From NCBI RefSeq assembly GCF_947487515.1, contig NZ_CANKWO010000003.1, positions 62,001 through 126,000 of the forward strand: a stretch of 64,000 nt of DNA. The letters run 5' to 3'. This document shows, one piece after another, positions 1 to 8,611 of the stretch. Below the pieces are notes generated by a model. It saw only the letters and a list, made by a program, of their open reading frames with translations, searched no databases and was not told the DNA's origin. Within the stretch, counting starts at the first letter, position 1; the number at the start of each line of letters is the position of its first letter. The position numbers and the translations under genes were made by a program. This DNA is from an uncultured Litoreibacter sp. (GTDB taxonomy: Bacteria > Pseudomonadota > Alphaproteobacteria > Rhodobacterales > Rhodobacteraceae).

Positions 1-1676
1 ACTGCACGCGGTTGTGCCATGCCTCCTCGGTGGCGGCATTGATCGAAAACGTGGGGTCAGGGGCCGTGACCGCAACGTTCAACGAGATTGAGAACGCGGA
101 TGTGGCGATTGTCATTGGCGCGAACCCAACTGAAAACCACCCAGTCGCCGCAACGTTCTTCAAGCAGTTCGTCAAGCGCGGTGGCAAGTTGATTGTGATG
201 GACCCGCGCGGTCAGGCCTTGAAGCGCCATGCGTCTCACATGCTGCAATTCCGTCCGGGTGCGGATGTGTCGATGTTGAACGCGATCATGCATACCATCG
301 TCGAAGAAAAGCTGTACGACCAGCAGTATATCGACGCCTACACCGAAAACTGGGAAGCCGAGAAAGCCCATCTTGCGGGGTTCACTCCCGAGAAGATGAG
401 CGAGATTTGCGGCATAGACCCCGAAATGTTGCGCGATGTGGCGCGTACCTTTGCCGGTGCCAAATCCGCGATGATCTTCTGGGGGATGGGCGTGTCACAG
501 CACATCCATGGCACCGACAATTCGCGTTGCTTGATTAGTCTTGCCTTGATGACCGGCCAAGTCGGACGTCCAGGCGCGGGTCTGCACCCGCTGCGCGGCC
601 AGAACAATGTGCAAGGCGCATCTGATGCAGGCCTCATTCCGATGTTCCTTCCGGATTATCAAAGCGTGATGGATGACGGTGTGCGATCGGCGTTTACGGA
701 TGTTTGGGGATCAGGAGATTTCTCGAACGAGAAGGGGCTGACAGTCACCGAAATCTTAACGGCGGTTCATGAAGGGGACATCAAGTCGATGTATATCCTT
801 GGCGAGAACCCCGCCATGTCCGACCCCGATGTAGAACACGCACGGGATGCGCTGGCGAAGCTGGACCACTTGGTGGTGCAGGATATCTTTATCACGGAAA
901 CCGCGAATTTCGCTGACGTGATTCTACCGGCCTCTGCCTTCGCGGAGAAATCGGGGACGGTCACCAACACCAACCGCCAAGTTCAAATGGGCCGCCCTGC
1001 CGTGCCACCCCCGGGAGAGGCAAAGGAAGATTGGTGGATCGAGGTCGAACTTGCCAAGCGATTGGGGCTTGGTTGGGACTATCAAAGCCCTGCGGATGTC
1101 TTCGCTGAGATGAAGCAGAACATGAATTCGCTCGACAACATCACTTGGGATCGCCTGATGGGTGAAAACGTTGTGACCTACCCATCCCTATCCCCGACTG
1201 ACCCCGGTCAGGCGATTGTATTTGGCGATGGCTTCCCAAGGGACGGAGGCCGCGCGAAGTTCACACCAGCAAGCGTTATTGCGCCGGATGAAAGCCCTGA
1301 TGATGAATATCCGATGATTTTGACCACTGGGCGTCAATTGGAGCATTGGCATACAGGATCGATGACCCGCCGGTCTGCGGTGCTGGATGCCGTGGAGCCG
1401 GAAGCGAACTGCTCCTTGCACCCTTCGACATTGCGCAAGCTTGGGGTTGAGCCAGGTGGGCTGCTTCGCCTGACAACGCGGCGCGGCTCAGTCAATGTTA
1501 TGGCCAGATCAGACCGCGCAGTGGCCCCCGACATGGTCTTCCTGCCATTCGCATATGTAGAGGCCGCAGCAAATATTTTGACCAACTCGGCGGTTGATCC
1601 ATTCGGTAAAATTCCCGAATTCAAGTTCTCTGCTGTGCGCGTCGAAAAGGTGGAGTCCGTCGTCGCGGCGGAATAG
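1..1676 (+). CDS. fdhA: Formate dehydrogenase, alpha (catalytic) subunit, 5'-truncated by window
   Basis: This is the C-terminal part of the molybdopterin enzyme that oxidises formate to CO2. The open frame runs in from the window edge (in-frame C-T-R-L-C-H precedes any usable start), so the true start lies outside. About 558 residues are visible, against roughly 900-990 for the family. They cover the molybdopterin oxidoreductase core (GQNNVQGASDAG, ENPAMSDPD) and the C-terminal dinucleotide-binding domain (RQLEHWHTGSMTRRS). The N-terminal Fe-S domains and the metal-ligand Cys/Sec would be upstream. The gene ends 9 bp before the convergent regulator, so no fdsC/fdsD-type accessory genes follow it directly. 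Substrate assignment rests on overall resemblance to bacterial formate dehydrogenases. Confidence 0.88.
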   Translation, partial: CTRLCHASSVAALIENVGSGAVTATFNEIENADVAIVIGANPTENHPVAATFFKQFVKRGGKLIVMDPRGQALKRHASHMLQFRPGADVSMLNAIMHTIVEEKLYDQQYIDAYTENWEAEKAHLAGFTPEKMSEICGIDPEMLRDVARTFAGAKSAMIFWGMGVSQHIHGTDNSRCLISLALMTGQVGRPGAGLHPLRGQNNVQGASDAGLIPMFLPDYQSVMDDGVRSAFTDVWGSGDFSNEKGLTVTEILTAVHEGDIKSMYILGENPAMSDPDVEHARDALAKLDHLVVQDIFITETANFADVILPASAFAEKSGTVTNTNRQVQMGRPAVPPPGEAKEDWWIEVELAKRLGLGWDYQSPADVFAEMKQNMNSLDNITWDRLMGENVVTYPSLSPTDPGQAIVFGDGFPRDGGRAKFTPASVIAPDESPDDEYPMILTTGRQLEHWHTGSMTRRSAVLDAVEPEANCSLHPSTLRKLGVEPGGLLRLTTRRGSVNVMARSDRAVAPDMVFLPFAYVEAAANILTNSAVDPFGKIPEFKFSAVRVEKVESVVAAE

Positions 1677-1685
1677 CGTCCGGAT

Positions 1686-2921
1686 TTAGTCCAGCCATTC
1701 CACTTCGCCCACGAAAATATACCCTGCACCGTAAATGGTGCGGATTAACTTGGGCGACTTGGCGTCGTCGCCTAGTTTTTGGCGCAGTCTGGAGATCCGG
1801 ATATCCAACGCCCGCGCAGTGTTGAGCTGAACGCTTGGCGCATCAAAGATGTCTTGCCGCGTGAGCATTCGGTTGGGCATTGAGAGAAACAGCCTCAATA
1901 AGGTGGCTTCTGCCAAAGTAAGGGTAATGACCTTCTCGCTAGTGTTGGAATGCAGTTCGAACAGGTCAAAGCGAGCAATCCATGCCCCGAACTGCGCGGC
2001 GGAGCTTTGGGTCTCCTTTGCGGTGCTGGGGGTGTCTTGATGTGAATTGGTGATATCCATCGACAGCACGTATGCGCCGGTGACCGTATTTGTGTCGTTT
2101 GTATCTGGCGTGAAGGCAGACCGAATGTGCCGCCCGTCGTTGGGGGAGGTGAATTCCACCACCTTCGCTTTCCCCGCAAGCGCGGAATGCAATGCGGGCG
2201 CGATTTGCTGATACACCAACGCCCCCAATACATCCTGCGCAGTGTGGTCGATGATATCTGCGGCGCCATTGGAGGGCGGAAAGGGGAGGCGGTGATTCGA
2301 ATAAGTATAACGTTCTTGCAAATCGAGTCGGGCAATATGCGCAGGAGTCGTCTCTGCGGCCAAACGAACGCGGGCCTCCGCGGCTTCAAGATGTTGTTGA
2401 GTTTCGTGAAGGCGACTGATGGTGGCCTCAAGTGCGCGGTTGGTTCGGGCCAGTTCTTCGGAGCGGTCAAGAAGGCGATCAGAGAGCTCATCGGAACGTG
2501 TTCGCAGCATCTCTTCTTGGCGCTTGATGTCGGTAATATCTGTGTAGACCGTAACCCATCCGCCTTGCCGCAACGGCCCACCTTCGATGGAAACCCAGCG
2601 ACCATTAGAGCGTTGACGCTCCATGTAATGCTGCTTGAAGGTCAGTGCTTTTTCCACGCGTTCTTCAATAAAAGCGGGAATATCCTTCACATCACCATAT
2701 TCTCCCGCATTCGCAAGGAACTCGATTGTGTCGGAAAATTTGGCACCGGGTTCGGATAGGTGGGCGGGCAATCCAAACATCGCGCGGAACCTTTGATTGG
2801 ACACAGTCAGTGTAAGGTCATCGCTATAGATAGAGAGGGCCTGCTGAATGAGGTTCAGCCCCGATCTCAACAGTACCGAGGTGTCGCGTGATCTATGGTA
2901 GCTGTCGGCAGATTGAAGCAT
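1686..2921 (-). CDS. PAS-domain sensor with OmpR-type winged-helix output
   Basis: The 411-residue protein has a PAS-like N-terminal region (about 20-130, ending WVTVYTDITDIKRQEE), a heptad-rich coiled coil (about 135-185), a second divergent PAS-like region (about 190-290) and a C-terminal winged helix of OmpR/PhoB type (about 315-411, RISRLRQKLGDD and IRTIYGAGYIF). There is no receiver domain, no membrane segment and no kinase domain. It would be a one-component cytoplasmic regulator that senses a ligand or redox state through PAS and binds DNA directly. It is transcribed away from the ligase/ABC-importer operon at 3070 across a 148-bp gap, so that operon is its likely target. Ligand unknown. 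Confidence 0.8.
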   Translation of the reverse strand: MLQSADSYHRSRDTSVLLRSGLNLIQQALSIYSDDLTLTVSNQRFRAMFGLPAHLSEPGAKFSDTIEFLANAGEYGDVKDIPAFIEERVEKALTFKQHYMERQRSNGRWVSIEGGPLRQGGWVTVYTDITDIKRQEEMLRTRSDELSDRLLDRSEELARTNRALEATISRLHETQQHLEAAEARVRLAAETTPAHIARLDLQERYTYSNHRLPFPPSNGAADIIDHTAQDVLGALVYQQIAPALHSALAGKAKVVEFTSPNDGRHIRSAFTPDTNDTNTVTGAYVLSMDITNSHQDTPSTAKETQSSAAQFGAWIARFDLFELHSNTSEKVITLTLAEATLLRLFLSMPNRMLTRQDIFDAPSVQLNTARALDIRISRLRQKLGDDAKSPKLIRTIYGAGYIFVGEVEWLD

Positions 2922-2976
2922 GACTTCCTCGCATTTAGAAAGAATTCGTTACATTTACTTTACTATTACGAAAGAT

Positions 2977-3011
2977 TTGACACGTCTAGTGCTACCCTTG
3001 ATTTTGATCAT
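2977..3011 (+). promoter_or_regulatory. Promoter-like region with FNR/CRP-type box upstream of the ligase/ABC operon
   Basis: A TTGACA hexamer lies at 2977-2982. About 17 bp downstream it is followed by a weak -10 (GATTTT, 3000-3005). TTGAT-TTTG-ATCAT at 2998-3011 matches the FNR/FnrL consensus TTGAT-N4-ATCAA except at the last base, and overlaps the -10. If real, binding there would repress. It lies about 60 bp upstream of the GTG at 3070, in the gap shared with the divergent regulator. Confidence 0.4.
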
Positions 3012-3069
3012 GCGGGAATCACGTAACCCGCAAAACCATGCCTGAAAAGGCGACTAGGGAGGACACTAC

Positions 3070-5031
3070 GTGACAGCCAATTCGGCCCGTACAGCAGGGG
3101 TGCAATCCATTCCAGAGCTGCTTGCTCGCAATGTCGCTGCGTTTGGCGATAAGGCGGCTTATCGTGAAAAAGAATTCGGTATCTGGCAAAGCTGGACCTG
3201 GAGCGAAGTCTCGGATGAGATAGAGGCCTTGGCCTTAGGCTTCTTGACGCTTGGCGTAAATGAAGGCGATCACATCGCGATCATTGGTCGCAACCGTCCT
3301 TATCTTTACTGGAGCTTTGTTGCAGCACAAATGGTCGGCGCAGTTCCTGTGCCATTGTACCAAGATGCCGCCGCTGAAGAACTTGCCTATGTGCTTGATC
3401 ACTGCGATGCGCGCTTTGTGATCGCACAAGACCAAGAGCAGATCGACAAAGTGCATGAGGTTCAAGACCAACTGCCAGGCATTGAGCATATGGTCTATCT
3501 CGACCCTCGCGGGATGCGCAAATACGATCACTCTGCGCTTACGCAGTATCAGACCTTGCAAGAGCAGGGCCGTGCAAAAGGTGACCGCGCCGAGCTGAAC
3601 AGCCGCCGCGAAAAGCCAAACTACGACAACACATGCGTGATGCTTTATACCTCTGGTACGACAGGCAAGCCCAAGGGCGTGATCTTGTCCAACCGGAACA
3701 TCATCGAGACTGCAAAAGCATCGTCTGAGTTCGATCATCTGAACAAGAATGAAGAAATTCTGGCCTATCTGCCGATGGCATGGGTGGGTGACTTTATCTT
3801 CTCGATCGGGCAGGCGTTCTGGACTGGGTTCTGTGTGAACTGTCCTGAAAGCCCGACAACAATGCACAGTGATCTGCGCGAAATCGGGCCGACATACTAC
3901 TTCGCGCCTCCACGTGTGTTTGAGACGCAATTGACTGACGTCATGATCCGGATGGAAGACGCCGGTAAGTTTAAGAAATGGTTGTTCCACCACTTCATGG
4001 CGCATGCCAAGAAGGTTGGCCCAGATTTGCTTGACGGGAAATCTGTAGGGGCTGGCGACAAGTTGAAATACATGTTGGGCGAAGCGCTTGTTTACGGCCC
4101 GCTGAAAAACACACTTGGGTTTTCGCGCGTGCGCGTCGGCTATACGGCCGGTGAAGCGATTGGTCCGGAGATCTTTGATTTCTACCGCTCGCTGGGAATT
4201 AACCTGAAGCAGCTATACGGTCAGACGGAAGCATCGGTGTTCATCACCCAGCAGCCGGACGGTCAGGTGCGTTCCGATACGGTGGGTGTTCCAAGCCCAG
4301 GCGTAGAGCTGAAGATCGCGGAAAATGGCGAAGTGTTTTACCGCTCTCCTGGGGTGTTCGTACGTTACTTCAAGAATGATGAAAGCACGGCCTCGACGAA
4401 GGACGAAGACGGTTGGGTTGCCACTGGCGACGCGGGCTTCATTGAGGAAGGCAGCGGGCATTTGCGGATCATTGATCGCGCCAAAGACGTTGGCAAAATG
4501 GCTGACGGCTCCTTGTTCGCGCCCAAATACGTTGAGAACAAACTGAAGTTCTTCCCGAATGTGTTGGAGGCTGTGGTCTTTGGCGGCGGCAAGGATTACT
4601 GCACGGCCTTCTTGAACATCGATTTGACGGCGGTAGGCAACTGGGCAGAGCGCAACAACATTGCGTACTCCAGCTACCAAGAGCTTGCGGGTCACCCCGA
4701 AGTGCTGGCGACCATGCAATCGCATGTGGAAGAAGTGAACGCGAGCGTGGCCCAAGATCCGATGTTGTCGGGGTGCCAAGTACACCGGTTTGTCGTGCTG
4801 CATAAACAACTGGATGCGGATGACGGCGAGCTAACGCGGACGTTGAAAGTGCGTCGACGGATCATTGAAGACAAATTCGCAGATATTTTGGGGGCTCTGT
4901 ATGACGGTTCCTCGGAAATCTCGACGGAAACTGAAGTGACTTATGAGGACGGGCGCAAAGGCTCGATCAAGGCCACATTGGCTGTGCGTGACGCAGCGGT
5001 TTCCGCCAATCAGAAGGTAGCGGCAGAATGA
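3070..5031 (+). CDS. Long-chain acyl-CoA synthetase / AMP-binding ligase
   Basis: This 653-residue adenylate-forming enzyme activates a carboxylic acid with ATP and CoA. The P-loop YTSGTTGKPKG, the A5-like YGQTEAS and the A7-like GWVATGDAG motifs are intact. The length and the large internal insertions are like long-chain (FadD15/FAA-type) rather than short-chain synthetases. The GTG start is supported by AGGGAGGA about 9 bp upstream. It is the first gene of a seven-gene operon with a Liv-type ABC importer, with 55 bp to the next gene, so it probably activates the imported acid. Fatty or aryl acids are both possible substrates. Confidence 0.88.
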   Translation: MTANSARTAGVQSIPELLARNVAAFGDKAAYREKEFGIWQSWTWSEVSDEIEALALGFLTLGVNEGDHIAIIGRNRPYLYWSFVAAQMVGAVPVPLYQDAAAEELAYVLDHCDARFVIAQDQEQIDKVHEVQDQLPGIEHMVYLDPRGMRKYDHSALTQYQTLQEQGRAKGDRAELNSRREKPNYDNTCVMLYTSGTTGKPKGVILSNRNIIETAKASSEFDHLNKNEEILAYLPMAWVGDFIFSIGQAFWTGFCVNCPESPTTMHSDLREIGPTYYFAPPRVFETQLTDVMIRMEDAGKFKKWLFHHFMAHAKKVGPDLLDGKSVGAGDKLKYMLGEALVYGPLKNTLGFSRVRVGYTAGEAIGPEIFDFYRSLGINLKQLYGQTEASVFITQQPDGQVRSDTVGVPSPGVELKIAENGEVFYRSPGVFVRYFKNDESTASTKDEDGWVATGDAGFIEEGSGHLRIIDRAKDVGKMADGSLFAPKYVENKLKFFPNVLEAVVFGGGKDYCTAFLNIDLTAVGNWAERNNIAYSSYQELAGHPEVLATMQSHVEEVNASVAQDPMLSGCQVHRFVVLHKQLDADDGELTRTLKVRRRIIEDKFADILGALYDGSSEISTETEVTYEDGRKGSIKATLAVRDAAVSANQKVAAE

Positions 5032-5086
5032 CGGGACGACGCTCGATTTCATCTTCGCCCCGCCCGCCATCCCGTGAGGTAGCACA

Positions 5087-5908
5087 ATGAACGATTTGAC
5101 TGGTGGTAACTATACGACTGAGGACGGCCGTAAGATCGGCAATACGATGATGGAAATGAAGAATATCACACTGCGTTTTGGCGGTGTGGTGGCCATCAAG
5201 GATATTTCCTTCGACATCAACGAAGGCGAAATTCGTGCCATTATCGGGCCAAACGGGGCTGGTAAATCGTCGATGCTGAACGTGATCTCCGGCTTCTACA
5301 ACCCGCAAGAAGGCGAGGTGTGGTTTCACGGCAAGAAGCGCGCTCCGATGCGGCCATATCAAGTTGCCCGTCAGGGGATTGCGCGGACGTTCCAAAACAT
5401 CGCTTTGTTTGAAGGCATGAGCGTTTTGGACAACGTCATGACCGGTCGTTTGACGCAAATGAAATCCGGAATGCTGAGCCAGATGATCTGGAAAGGCAAA
5501 GCCGAAAAAGAAGAGACAGAAAACCGCGAGGTCGTGGAAAAAATCATCGACTTCTTGGAAATTCAAGCTATCCGCAAGACGCCTGTTGGACGCTTGCCTT
5601 ACGGCTTGAAGAAACGCGTAGAGCTGGCACGCGCCATGGCCGCAGAGCCAAAGTTGCTGCTGCTTGACGAGCCAATGGCCGGCATGAACGTTGAGGAAAA
5701 AGAGGACATGAGCCGCTTTATCCTGAGCATGAATGACGAGTTCGGCACAACCATTGCCCTGATCGAGCATGACATGGGCGTTGTTATGGATCTGTCCGAC
5801 CGTGTTGTCGTAATGGATTACGGCAAGAAAATCGGTGACGGAACACCTGACGATGTGCGCAACAATCAAGAGGTGATCGACGCCTATCTGGGTGTGGCAC
5901 ATGACTAA
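5087..5908 (+). CDS. Branched-chain-amino-acid-type ABC transporter ATPase (LivG family)
   Basis: This is a 273-residue cytoplasmic ATPase with Walker A GPNGAGKSS, the LivG-type signature LPYGLKKRVELARAMA, Walker B LLLLDEP and the H-loop IEHDM. It has an N-terminal extension of about 20 residues before the first strand (MEMKNITLRFGG). It would form a heterodimer with the LivF-type ATPase encoded at 9948 and power the two permeases at 6431 and 7466. The last 8 bp overlap the start of the next gene. The ligase genes beside it suggest an organic acid rather than an amino acid as cargo. Confidence 0.92.
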   Translation: MNDLTGGNYTTEDGRKIGNTMMEMKNITLRFGGVVAIKDISFDINEGEIRAIIGPNGAGKSSMLNVISGFYNPQEGEVWFHGKKRAPMRPYQVARQGIARTFQNIALFEGMSVLDNVMTGRLTQMKSGMLSQMIWKGKAEKEETENREVVEKIIDFLEIQAIRKTPVGRLPYGLKKRVELARAMAAEPKLLLLDEPMAGMNVEEKEDMSRFILSMNDEFGTTIALIEHDMGVVMDLSDRVVVMDYGKKIGDGTPDDVRNNQEVIDAYLGVAHD

Positions 5909-6407
5909 TTCGGGCGTCAGCATAACGCCTGCAAAACGTCGGCTGGGCGTCAGTGCGCTGGGTGCTGTGCTTTTGGCTGCGACTGGTGCGCAAGCTGAAG
6001 TTTGGGACCAGTTTGAGCAGCATTGCCTGACCCCTCTGGAGAACGTGTCGCTAAGTCAGCCGGAAACGCTGAAAGCACATGAAAGCTTCAAAAACGGCGA
6101 CGATACTTATTCCACCTACACCATCGGACGCGCAAAACTTGCGGTTTCAGATGGCGGAGCGGACTTCGCTCAGTGGTGTTGGGTCAAAGTCGACCACACA
6201 CAGGCTGCGGACTTTTCCAAGCAAGCACTGACTTGGGGCGAAACTGCGCAGACGGACAGTAGGTACGAGCTGATAGAGGAACGCGTTCTGGGATATCTGC
6301 TACGCAGCACAACCTGGCGCGAACCAAAGCTTGAGGTGTCGCTGACAATGAATGGCAAGGGAAGTTCGTTCCTGATGCGCGTGCAGGAGACAGACCTTGA
6401 ATCGTGA
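5901..6407 (+). CDS. Small secreted protein of unknown function inside the ABC operon
   Basis: This 168-residue protein starts at the ATG overlapping the previous stop (ATGACTAA at 5901-5908), which implies translational coupling. An in-frame GTG at 5892 is less likely. Residues 1-34 form a signal peptide (charged PAKRR, hydrophobic VSALGAVLLAATG, cleavage near AQA). The mature part has two cysteines (EQHC, QWCW) that could pair in the periplasm. I do not recognise the family. Its place between ATPase and permease genes suggests a periplasmic accessory to the importer. Function unknown. Confidence 0.7.
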   Translation: MTNSGVSITPAKRRLGVSALGAVLLAATGAQAEVWDQFEQHCLTPLENVSLSQPETLKAHESFKNGDDTYSTYTIGRAKLAVSDGGADFAQWCWVKVDHTQAADFSKQALTWGETAQTDSRYELIEERVLGYLLRSTTWREPKLEVSLTMNGKGSSFLMRVQETDLES

Positions 6408-6430
6408 ACTTATGAATAATGGAGGCCCTG

Positions 6431-7417
6431 ATGCCTGAGCAGTTACTCTTTGCGATGGAAGTCACCCTGAACGGGTTAATGGCAGGCGTTCTATATGCGC
6501 TGGTGGCCTTGGGCTTCGTGTTGATCTTTAAGGCCTCGGGTATCTTTAACTATGCCCAAGGTGTCATGGCGCTATTCGCGGCGTTGACCCTCGTCGGGAT
6601 CATGGAGGGGCAAATACCGTTTGCTCATATCATCAACGCCATTTTCGGGACGGAATTACACCACTTTGGATGGCATGTGCCGGCACTGTTGGCGATTATC
6701 CTGACGGCTGGGGTTATGGTACTCTTTGCGTGGCTTGTGCAGCGCTATATCTTCCAGCATTTGGTCAACCAAGAGCCGATCATCTTGTTCATGGCGACCA
6801 TTGGGCTTGCTTACTTCCTTGAAGGTGTGGGCGATCTTATGTGGGGCTCCGACATCAAGAAATTGGATGTTGGCCTGCCGCAAGGCATCAACGACTGGAT
6901 CGACGTCACCACGCTTGAGGCGCTGGGCTACGGGTTCTTTATCGATAACCTCGATATTTCGGCTACTGTTGTGGCGGTGTTCCTTGTCGCGGCTCTGATC
7001 ATCTTTTCACAATACACCAAGCAAGGACGTGCCTTGCGGGCTGTGGCGGATGACCACCAAGCGGCCCTGTCGGTTGGCATCTCGCTCAACTTTATCTGGG
7101 TACTTGTCTGGTCGATCGCTGGCTTCGTGGCCTTGGTCGCAGGGATTATGTGGGGCGCCAAATCGGGCGTGCAATTCTCACTGTCTTTGATTGCCTTGAA
7201 GGCGCTGCCGGTTCTGATGTTGGGCGGGTTCACATCGATCCCAGGAGCGATCGTGGGCGGCTTGATCATCGGTGTGGGTGAGAAACTGTTTGAATTCGCG
7301 ATCGGACCGCTGGTCGGCGGGGCAACCGAAAACTGGTTCGCTTATGTGCTGGCGCTGTTGTTCCTCGTGTTCCGTCCGCAAGGGCTGTTTGGGGAGAAGA
7401 TCATTGAACGGGTTTAA
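6431..7417 (+). CDS. Branched-chain-amino-acid-type ABC permease (LivH family)
   Basis: This is a 328-residue inner-membrane permease with about eight hydrophobic segments. Family motifs are NGLMAGVLYALVALGFVL near the N terminus, FNYAQGVMAL, and the EAA-like QGRALRAVADD. I chose the ATG at 6431 because GGAGG lies 5 bp upstream; the earlier in-frame ATG at 6419 has no site. It pairs with the LivM-type protein downstream to form the channel. Confidence 0.92.
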   Translation: MPEQLLFAMEVTLNGLMAGVLYALVALGFVLIFKASGIFNYAQGVMALFAALTLVGIMEGQIPFAHIINAIFGTELHHFGWHVPALLAIILTAGVMVLFAWLVQRYIFQHLVNQEPIILFMATIGLAYFLEGVGDLMWGSDIKKLDVGLPQGINDWIDVTTLEALGYGFFIDNLDISATVVAVFLVAALIIFSQYTKQGRALRAVADDHQAALSVGISLNFIWVLVWSIAGFVALVAGIMWGAKSGVQFSLSLIALKALPVLMLGGFTSIPGAIVGGLIIGVGEKLFEFAIGPLVGGATENWFAYVLALLFLVFRPQGLFGEKIIERV

Positions 7418-7465
7418 TATGTTGGACGCAATCGACACGCCTGAAACTACCGGAGGAGCGATCTA

Positions 7466-8542
7466 ATGTTTTACCGTGAAGCAGGGGATTTCAACACCAG
7501 CTATCCCGAAGATAGCCAAACGTTTCCGATCAAATTTGATCGCTACCGTTACTATGTGGTGCTCGCAGTGGCCTTCTTGGTCATCCCGTTCATCATCAAC
7601 GACTACTGGGCGAACGCTGTGTTCGTACCCTTCCTGATCTACGCGATTGCGGCCATCGGGTTGAACATTCTAACCGGCTATTGTGGTCAGGTGTCGCTTG
7701 GTACTGGGGGCTTCATGGCTGTAGGGGCTTATGCCGTCTACAAGCTGATGACCTCCTTCCCTGAAGTGTCGATGTTAATCCATGTGCCACTGGCAGGGTT
7801 GATCACGGCGGGGGTTGTAACGGTCTTCGGACTGCCGAGTTTGCGGATCAAAGGGTTCTATCTCGCGGTGGCAACGCTGGCGGCGCAGTTCTTCCTCGTC
7901 TGGTTGTTCAACAAGGTTCCGTGGTTCTACAACTACTCCGCCTCAGGTCAGATCTCCTCTCCGGAGCGTGACGTGTTTGGCATCATCATCACTGGACCGA
8001 ACACCGAGGCATGGGCGAAATACGTGATCTGCCTGATCTTTGTAACCTTGGCGGCCGTTATTGCACGCAACCTGACACGTGGCTCGGTAGGGCGTAAGTG
8101 GATGGCGATCCGTGACATGGATATTGCCGCAGAAATCATTGGTGTGAATCCGATGATGGCAAAGCTCACAGCCTTTGCGGTCTCCGGCTTCTTCATCGGC
8201 ATTGCAGGTGCGTTGTTCTTCAGCGTCTACCTTGGGGCCGCGGAAGTTGGCGAAAGCTTCGGCATCGACAAGTCATTCCTTGTCTTGTTCATGGTGATCA
8301 TCGGAGGCTTGGGGTCGATATTTGGATCCTTTGCAGGGGCCGCTTTCATGGTGCTGTTGCCCGTCTTGTTGAAGAACGTTTTCGTAGGTTTCTTGGGCTG
8401 GCCCACCGACTTGGCTGCCCACCTACAGTTCATCGTTGCAGGCGGCCTGATCATTGTGTTCCTGATCATGGAACCACATGGGCTGGCACAACTCTGGCGC
8501 CTGGCGAAAGAAAAACTACGGCTCTGGCCGTTCCCGCATTAA
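7466..8542 (+). CDS. Branched-chain-amino-acid-type ABC permease (LivM family)
   Basis: This 358-residue inner-membrane permease begins with a soluble segment of about 30 residues and then has several membrane spans. The LivM features LNILTGYCGQVSLG, LPSLRIKGFYLAVATLA and GRKWMAIRDMDIAAEIIG are visible. Start ATG 7466 has GGAGG (7451-7455) upstream. It works with the LivH-type partner. A GC hairpin follows in the gap before the binding-protein gene. Confidence 0.92.
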   Translation: MFYREAGDFNTSYPEDSQTFPIKFDRYRYYVVLAVAFLVIPFIINDYWANAVFVPFLIYAIAAIGLNILTGYCGQVSLGTGGFMAVGAYAVYKLMTSFPEVSMLIHVPLAGLITAGVVTVFGLPSLRIKGFYLAVATLAAQFFLVWLFNKVPWFYNYSASGQISSPERDVFGIIITGPNTEAWAKYVICLIFVTLAAVIARNLTRGSVGRKWMAIRDMDIAAEIIGVNPMMAKLTAFAVSGFFIGIAGALFFSVYLGAAEVGESFGIDKSFLVLFMVIIGGLGSIFGSFAGAAFMVLLPVLLKNVFVGFLGWPTDLAAHLQFIVAGGLIIVFLIMEPHGLAQLWRLAKEKLRLWPFPH

Positions 8543-8551
8543 CAAAACTGA

Positions 8552-8568
8552 GGCGGGGTAAACCCGCC
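8552..8568 (+). other. Intercistronic GC hairpin before the binding-protein gene
   Basis: GGCGGG and CCCGCC face each other across a loop of about 5 nt, 10 bp after the permease stop and 43 bp before the binding-protein start. There is no U-tract, so it is more likely an mRNA stabiliser or processing element than a terminator. Such a site could raise the level of the binding-protein message relative to the membrane genes. Confidence 0.5.
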
Positions 8569-8611
8569 CACCCAACAGAAATTATCAAACCATCCTTGGG
8601 AGGAAAAACTG

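Noticed and set aside
4967-5923. Minus-strand open frame of 318 codons over the LivG-type ATPase
   Set aside because: It is a shadow of the ATPase gene; His/Val-rich composition is typical of antisense translation.
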